From assembly GCA_018340805.1 (NCBI GenBank), contig JACMZG010001908.1, positions 34,226,294 to 34,290,293 of the forward strand: a stretch of 64,000 nt of DNA, written 5' to 3'. Position 1 is the stretch's first letter. Each line of letters starts with the position of its first letter. Under the pieces are notes generated by a model that saw only the letters and a list, made by a program, of their open reading frames with translations, had not been told where the DNA came from and searched no databases. A program made the translations under genes and the position numbers. This DNA comes from Microvelia longipes. Its lineage: Eukaryota > Arthropoda > Insecta > Hemiptera > Veliidae. Positions 55,701 to 63,099 of the stretch are shown piece by piece.

Positions 55701-57334
55701 TTTTTATGGAAAAATTGTCTCAGGGGGTCAATAAAACAATTTTATGAAGAATACTTTACTCTCTGTCCATTTTTAAAAAATTGCAGTTTTTGAGTCTACC
55801 GTTAAAAATAAAAAAAAATATGAAAAATCTTAGTTTAAAAACATGCAGGAGCTTTTAACAAGAATGACACGTATAGGCAACCCCATCCGGGGGACACACT
55901 GTATATTATTCTTATACATATATTTAATTTTTAAATACAGGAAATAATTAAACTGCATTCTGCATTGTTCATTTTATTATTTTAGTCCCCCTTATATTGT
56001 TGCTCTGCTTTTGTTTCAATTGAAAAATTATCCTTGATTTTTCAATTGAAAAAAAAACTTTCAATTTTTCAATAAAAAAAAAACTTAAAAGCCTTGATTT
56101 TTGTGTCTTAAGTTTGGTAGATATCCTGTGGTGATTGGCTCTAAGGGTTTAAGATCTTCTAAGTGAGTCAAATATTTCCTCTACCAAAGGAATTTATTTG
56201 TCTTTTATAGGATGATGATTTTTTTTACCTTTAACAAATTTGACCTAATTGATGATTAGTCTTATTATGGTAAATTGGTTAATTGTTGTTATTGTTTAGT
56301 TATGGTTTTTCTGATTATTTTTTTTAAATTATTCATTTATGTTATTGTGATTTTAATTTAAAGGTATGCTCACACATAGTGGCAGCTATTAGGAACGAGT
56401 CAATTGCAGCCAGAGAAGAATGGGAGCTGAAATTGACTGAAGAAACTGAAAATAACCTAGGCAATCCCAGCCCTACAGGATCTGTGTGTAATGAGGAACA
56501 GTTGTCTGATACATATTGTTTTGAAATGCTAAGCATGGTGTTAGCATTGAGTGGCTCTTCAGTGGGGAGACTTCACTTAGCTCAGCAGCATGGGTTGCTG
56601 TCTGATTTGATGGGATTATTGCACACCGGCTCACCCAGAGTTCAGAGACAGGTATCAAACATTTTAAAATAATAAAATTAATAAATATAAGCTAAAAATG
56701 TTCTACTGTGATGTAAAAATGTAAAGCGTTTCGCCGTTTTATGGCCTTTCAGGATATTCACCTTGTGGAAACAACCTGAGGTGGGTTGTATACGCTATCC
56801 CTTTAGTAAAAGATATAACTATAGTTAATGATATGGAACCTTCCTTGAAAACTTCATTAGAGCAGAAAAAATGTGTATTTGTATCAATAAAACTACCATC
56901 AATTACAAAATAATATAAATTTTAAATTTTGTGTTAGACTTAACTCAGCTACAAACATCTTATCAAAAGTTTAACTGCTAATTTCTGAATTCTTTTTTCT
57001 TAATTTAATTTATATTTTTTTTAATAAAATCTTGATTTTTGTGAATAAATGTTTCTCTTTGAAGATGCCTGTATACATAAATTTATTAATTATATTATTA
57101 AATTACAATATAATCTGAGTGTAGTGTGACCTTTTTTCAATTTTTGATCGGACTTATTCTTAAATTATTAAAAAAAAAATGGTTTTTTTAAAATTTTAGA
57201 TAATCTACCAATAGATCTCATTCTACCAATAGTTTAATATCAAATAAGTTAATCTGGTAAATAGATAGGATAGGTTCCTGTTTATAAGTAAGGTTAAAAA
57301 CTGACTAGTGATCAACCCTATTTCCTAGATATAT

Positions 57335-57394
<60 letters not shown>

Positions 57395-57445
57395 ATATAT
57401 ATATATATATATATCTAGGAATATATATTATATATATTATATATA

Positions 57446-57505
<60 letters not shown>

Positions 57506-58821
57506 TAGAGGAATATATAGTACTACAGAGAGACAACTAGATAGGGGATTCCTAGTCGGTACACTCTTCAGACAGTTTAGGGACAAGGATTTAATCAGGT
57601 CCGTCAGGTGTCACTTCAAGCGGATTGAGTCATAAGTTCAAGTCATATGAGTACTATAAGTCAGTGGATGAATTGCACACTAGCCAAGCATGTCATCACA
57701 CTATTTACATAACTACTTACTTACAAATTAACCCTCACTTGCAGGTTATATTAACCCTGCAACGCATTAAGCTCTACCTGACTGACTAAACCTGGGTTTA
57801 ATTTTACCCTCTTAATAATTTAAATTAATAATTTGATGTCATATAAAACGTAGTATGACATACAAATGTACACTAAAAAATTTGTTAAATTTTATCTTAA
57901 GGTGCTTACTTTAAACGGCACAAACAGTAAATAAATACAAGTTGAAATAAATCTAAATAAAACACAAATACGTCAAATGTAAACAGTCCATTCAGGAAAA
58001 GAAAATCAAAAATAGACGGCACAAACAGTCATAAACAAGTTGAATAAATATAAATTAAACACAAAATACGTCAAATGTAACAGTCCATTCAGAAAAAAGA
58101 ATCAAAAATAAGACGGCACAAACAGTAGACAAAACGAGTGAAACAAATATAAATGAAACACAAATACGTCAAATGTAACAGTCCGTTCGGAAAGTAAACT
58201 TCAAAACTATACTTCAAAAATAACACGGCACAAACAGTTAATAAACACCGAGTTGAAATCGATCTAAATGAAATACAAAGTACGTCAAAGTAAACAGTCC
58301 ATTTTAAAAAACTTCAAAAATAAAACAAAATATTAATTAAACTTGCCTTACCTTTTATGTCTAGCGCTAAAATAAAATAGGAAGTATTTTATTTTGTTTG
58401 CTATTCAATCCATGCTAGTACACCTTCAGCTACGTCTTCACAATAACATTGGAAACTTTCATTTATAAATACGAAATCGGCAAAGTTATTACTTTAGTTA
58501 GTTATTAAAAATATCACTAACACTTTACATGTTTAATTACATATTATAAGTCACAAAATGATAGTAACCAAATAAAAAACGGCCAACTATTGAAATTTGA
58601 TAACACTTCATATTTCATAGACGTATCACTTTGAATAGATAAGTCACTATATATTTCTTCTCGTTTCTCTATTTAACTAAAATGTCCACGGATTCGACGG
58701 TGGCGCCATCCTGGGTCCGTACCATAACATCGAATTCTACGGGGCGCCATCCCTGGTCCGTACCAGTACTACAATAACCGTCTAGGATTTTTTAACCCAG
58801 GTTTGTCTATCAGCCTAATCA

Positions 58822-58886
<65 letters not shown>

Positions 58887-61800
58887 TAATTATATATATA
58901 TATATATTCTTGATCAGGGAGACCCCTTCCAAAAAAATCTACCACCCTCACTCCCCCCCTCCATGACCCTAATCTCATAAGATCTTTTTTTAACATTTAC
59001 AAAAAAGCTTAAAAGTGTAAGAATTGTTACTAAAAATGCAATATACATCATGTACTACTTTAAAAATGATATAACCTACCTAAAATAAAAAATAACAAAT
59101 TCTATACTATAAACTAATAATCATACAAAAAACTATGACATATGCCAAAAAAATACCAAACATTACACGAAACGCTAATAAAAACAACTTAAGTTCTTAA
59201 AATTTCCTTTCTATTGGCATCTTCCTCTTTTTCTTTGTACTATTAATACTCTCATTTTAATATTTGGTTTAATTTAATTTAAAGGTCACAGGATTATTGA
59301 GACGCATGCTACCGGAGGTAACTCCTGTGATGCTAGCTCATATACTGGGAGTTACTCAGCTGCCACCTACTGATTTCACCATAGCTACCACTCCCACTAA
59401 ATCTCATCATAATCTTAATGATGCAAACAAGTATGTTTAGTTATTGTATGTTTTATTATTACAAAAAAGCTTTCTTCATACCTTTATACCGCAGGTATAT
59501 TGGAGAAGTTTTGTATTTTCAAAAAAAGTCCAAAACAAGGATTTCACCAGGTTGTATTCTTTTTAATAAGTTTATTATTTTTAATGTTTAACATTTGTCT
59601 CCATTTCTTAGCCGAGAAGCAAAAGTATAAAGTTTAGAAAACCTAAACTAACCCCCCTTGCCTGTATTAGAAAATATTGGTTACAATTTCAATTTAGACT
59701 TCCGTGACTGTATTCATTGTGAAGTGGAGGTGTTCGATGACTAGAGAATAAAATGAAGGTGTTAGATAACTATAGAATAAAGTGAAGGCATTAGATGACA
59801 TGGAATAAAGTGAAGGTATTAGATAACTAAAGAATAAAGTGAAGGTATTAGATGACTTAAGAATAAAGTGAACTAAAGAATAAAGTGAAGTATTAGTGAC
59901 TTAAAGAATAAAGTGAGGTATTAAATGACTATAGAATAAAGTGTAGGTATTAGATGACTTAAGAATAAAGGTAGTATTAGATGTTAAAGTGAGGTATTGA
60001 TGACTAAAGAATAAAGTGAAGGTATTAGATGACTAAAGAATAAAGTGTAGGTATTAGATGACTATAGAATAAAGTGTAGGTATTAGATGACTAAAGAATA
60101 AAGTGAAGTATACAAAAAACCAACACGTCTCTCCACAAAAAAAATTATTAAATAAAAGCAGAGCCGGCTTTCAGCAATAATGCCATCAACAGTGCCTATA
60201 AACAAGTAAACAAAGATCTAATAACAATACATAATTTAAGCAATAAAAAAATAATAAGAGTCATAAGAGTAATAAAGTCAAAAGATAAAAAGAAGAAAAA
60301 TGTATAAATCAATAAATGAATAAAAAGGAGAATGAATAAATAGATTAATTACCCGTGAGTTGAGTGCAGGCGTCTAACAGACTATCCAAAGACTGAAGCC
60401 TGACTGAAGAGGGTTGGTTATGATAGGCTAGGGCTTGAATGATCACTGGTCCCCCTCCGTCACTTATCATTCAGGCAATTCACCATGTCCTTATCCAAGG
60501 CTCTTTTTATTTCCAAATTTTCAACCAAATTTAACCTGTACCCCTTATCCTCAAAATGCATAAATGCAACTTCATGGCCTTTAGTACCATGACGTTCGCT
60601 AGTTATGTGAGTAAAAAAGTTTGTGGGTCCTTTTAAGTGCTCTTTAAAACAGGCCAAAAATGTGTGGCCAGTCTGTCCTAAATAGTACTTGTCACAGTTC
60701 TGGTAACCACACTTTATAAGGTAAACCCCGCTCTTATCAATAGGATGAGCAGTATCCTTTGGCTTAGACAGTTCTTGTCTTAAAGTCCGAACAGAACAGT
60801 ATGCAGTCCGGCCTTCTTTAAAACGTTGGATACAGTCGAAGAGGTAGGGCCTATATATGGTATTGAACACAATTTTGCAGGCTCATTAGTGTTGCTCAGA
60901 TCTTTGCCGTACAAGTGTATCCCTTTATCTAATGAATAATTAAACTTAGTTTCAAAACTCGGAAAAGTATTGTGTTTGCGGAAAATCCAAAACCGGGATG
61001 TCTCCGGGATTTTCCACTTCAGGTGTTTTTAGGGCCTCCTAAGTGGTTTTCACAAAGTTGTCAGTATGTATGTGTGTGTGTCTGTTATCATCGTAGCTCC
61101 CAGAGTATTTATGCTTGAGAGTTGAAACTTTGTACATAAATCAGTCCATTAGTGTAGTTGTGCCATTCGGGTAGTAATTTTTTAAGACATCATTGACCCA
61201 CAAAAATGACTCAACAAAAATTTTGAAAAATAATAAAATGCAGAAAAATGATATTTGGCACTCGTATATTTGTATACACCCGTGCTATAAAAAATACTGT
61301 TGTAGTCCACTGATTAGTATACCTTCCTCTATGTTGTAGCCATGTATAAGACTAACTTATGTGTCATGGTTCATATCGTTATCAGCATTACTTCAATTTT
61401 TATTAAATAACTTGAATATGTTTGTTAAAAAATTGGAAAATAATCTAATTGAGTAGAAATTTGGCACAAGAGTATACCTTTACGCAATAAATAAGAACAC
61501 GGTTGTATTGTTTCAAGTACATCATAATTTTTGTTGGATCATAAAATTTAAGTAGCATCTAGCGTGTTTAGTGCCTGCATGGGTGACTGCTGAGAATGAA
61601 TCGGATGAATTTACTATCTGAGGACAACCAAAGTAAGTCCGAAGTAGAGAGGATGAGTGTAGCGAATCCGATGTGATAAGGAAAGTTCTGAGGTACCCCG
61701 CACCCAATGGTTTTAATAATATTAAAATTAATATTTGTTTTGTGTAGACAAGGTATCCTGGATGTATTCCTGAGCTGCATTGCTAAAGCTCTTCATGTAC

Positions 61801-63015
61801 AAGTCAAAACAAAAGGTAAAGTTCTTTGTATTTTTCATTGTCTCACTTTTTAGTTTCGCTGATCAAGAATATATGTTTATAAAACATTGCTATTTTGAAT
61901 AAACACAAAATAATTCAGTAAGTTTATTTGATTTCCATCTGGAAAATATGAATGAATACTTTTAGTGATTAATACAAATATCTATTGGCTCAAGTGAAGG
62001 ATTATCAAGAGATTCAGGAGCCCTATTAATAAGTTACACAAGGTTATCTAGTGATGTCACTTAGTCCCTATAGATATATTTTCTTTCCAAAGTTGTTTAC
62101 CTGCTATTTTCATTATTCGCGATTCAAAGTCCATAGCAGCACCACCATCGCTGATAAGAAATTGATGATGAAAGGGTTATTAAAGTTGTGAAACATTGTT
62201 AAAGTCCTTATGGGTTTTTTTTATTTTCTTATTTGTGACGATTATTTTTTTAAATTTTTTCTCAAAGTGCTTTAATTGGTGTAATTAAGTGGTGTAAGAA
62301 CTTAGTTGAATAACTATTTCATTGAAAAATAGGGTTTTAATGTGTTGTCACGAGTATTTTAATTGAGTGATAAGAAGGTGAAAATCTCAATACAGTGTTT
62401 TATTTTATTTATTGTTAATTAATTAAAATAATTTTAGTTTGCATGAACACCCAAAATTAACTTTTTATTCCATTAAATTGTTTAAATTAGTTGTAACAGG
62501 TACTTAAATTAACTGATAGCAAGCTGATTTTTACCATAATTGTGCTTTTATTTATTAATCGGTAATACATTTTATTTACTCACTAAAATAATTATTAACT
62601 CACTAAATTCCCTCTTTTTTGTAAAATGTTTGTTTAATTATTAAACAAATAATAATTAAGGTTTTATTATTTCTGGGTTAAATCGGACAATCCAAGTCTG
62701 TAGTGATAAGAGCCTGATTCTATATTTAAAATCCTGGAATAATCTAAGTATTTACTTATCTATGACTTATTGACAATTTTTTTTGGCACCGCTGATTGTT
62801 CTTTTAATTTTTTACTCATTTATCACAAATTAACTAACAATGAAGTAATAAAATAATTTTTATCAGCTCCCACACTTATCCTATGATAAAAATATTTTAA
62901 TCACCCTATTGTTTTCCCGCCATTGGTATTGCTAACCTCACAACTATCTCTTTGAAGAACGAATAACTGAAAGAAGATTTTACCAGACTCTTTTAAATAC
63001 TTAAAAACTAATATA

Positions 63016-63099
<84 letters not shown>

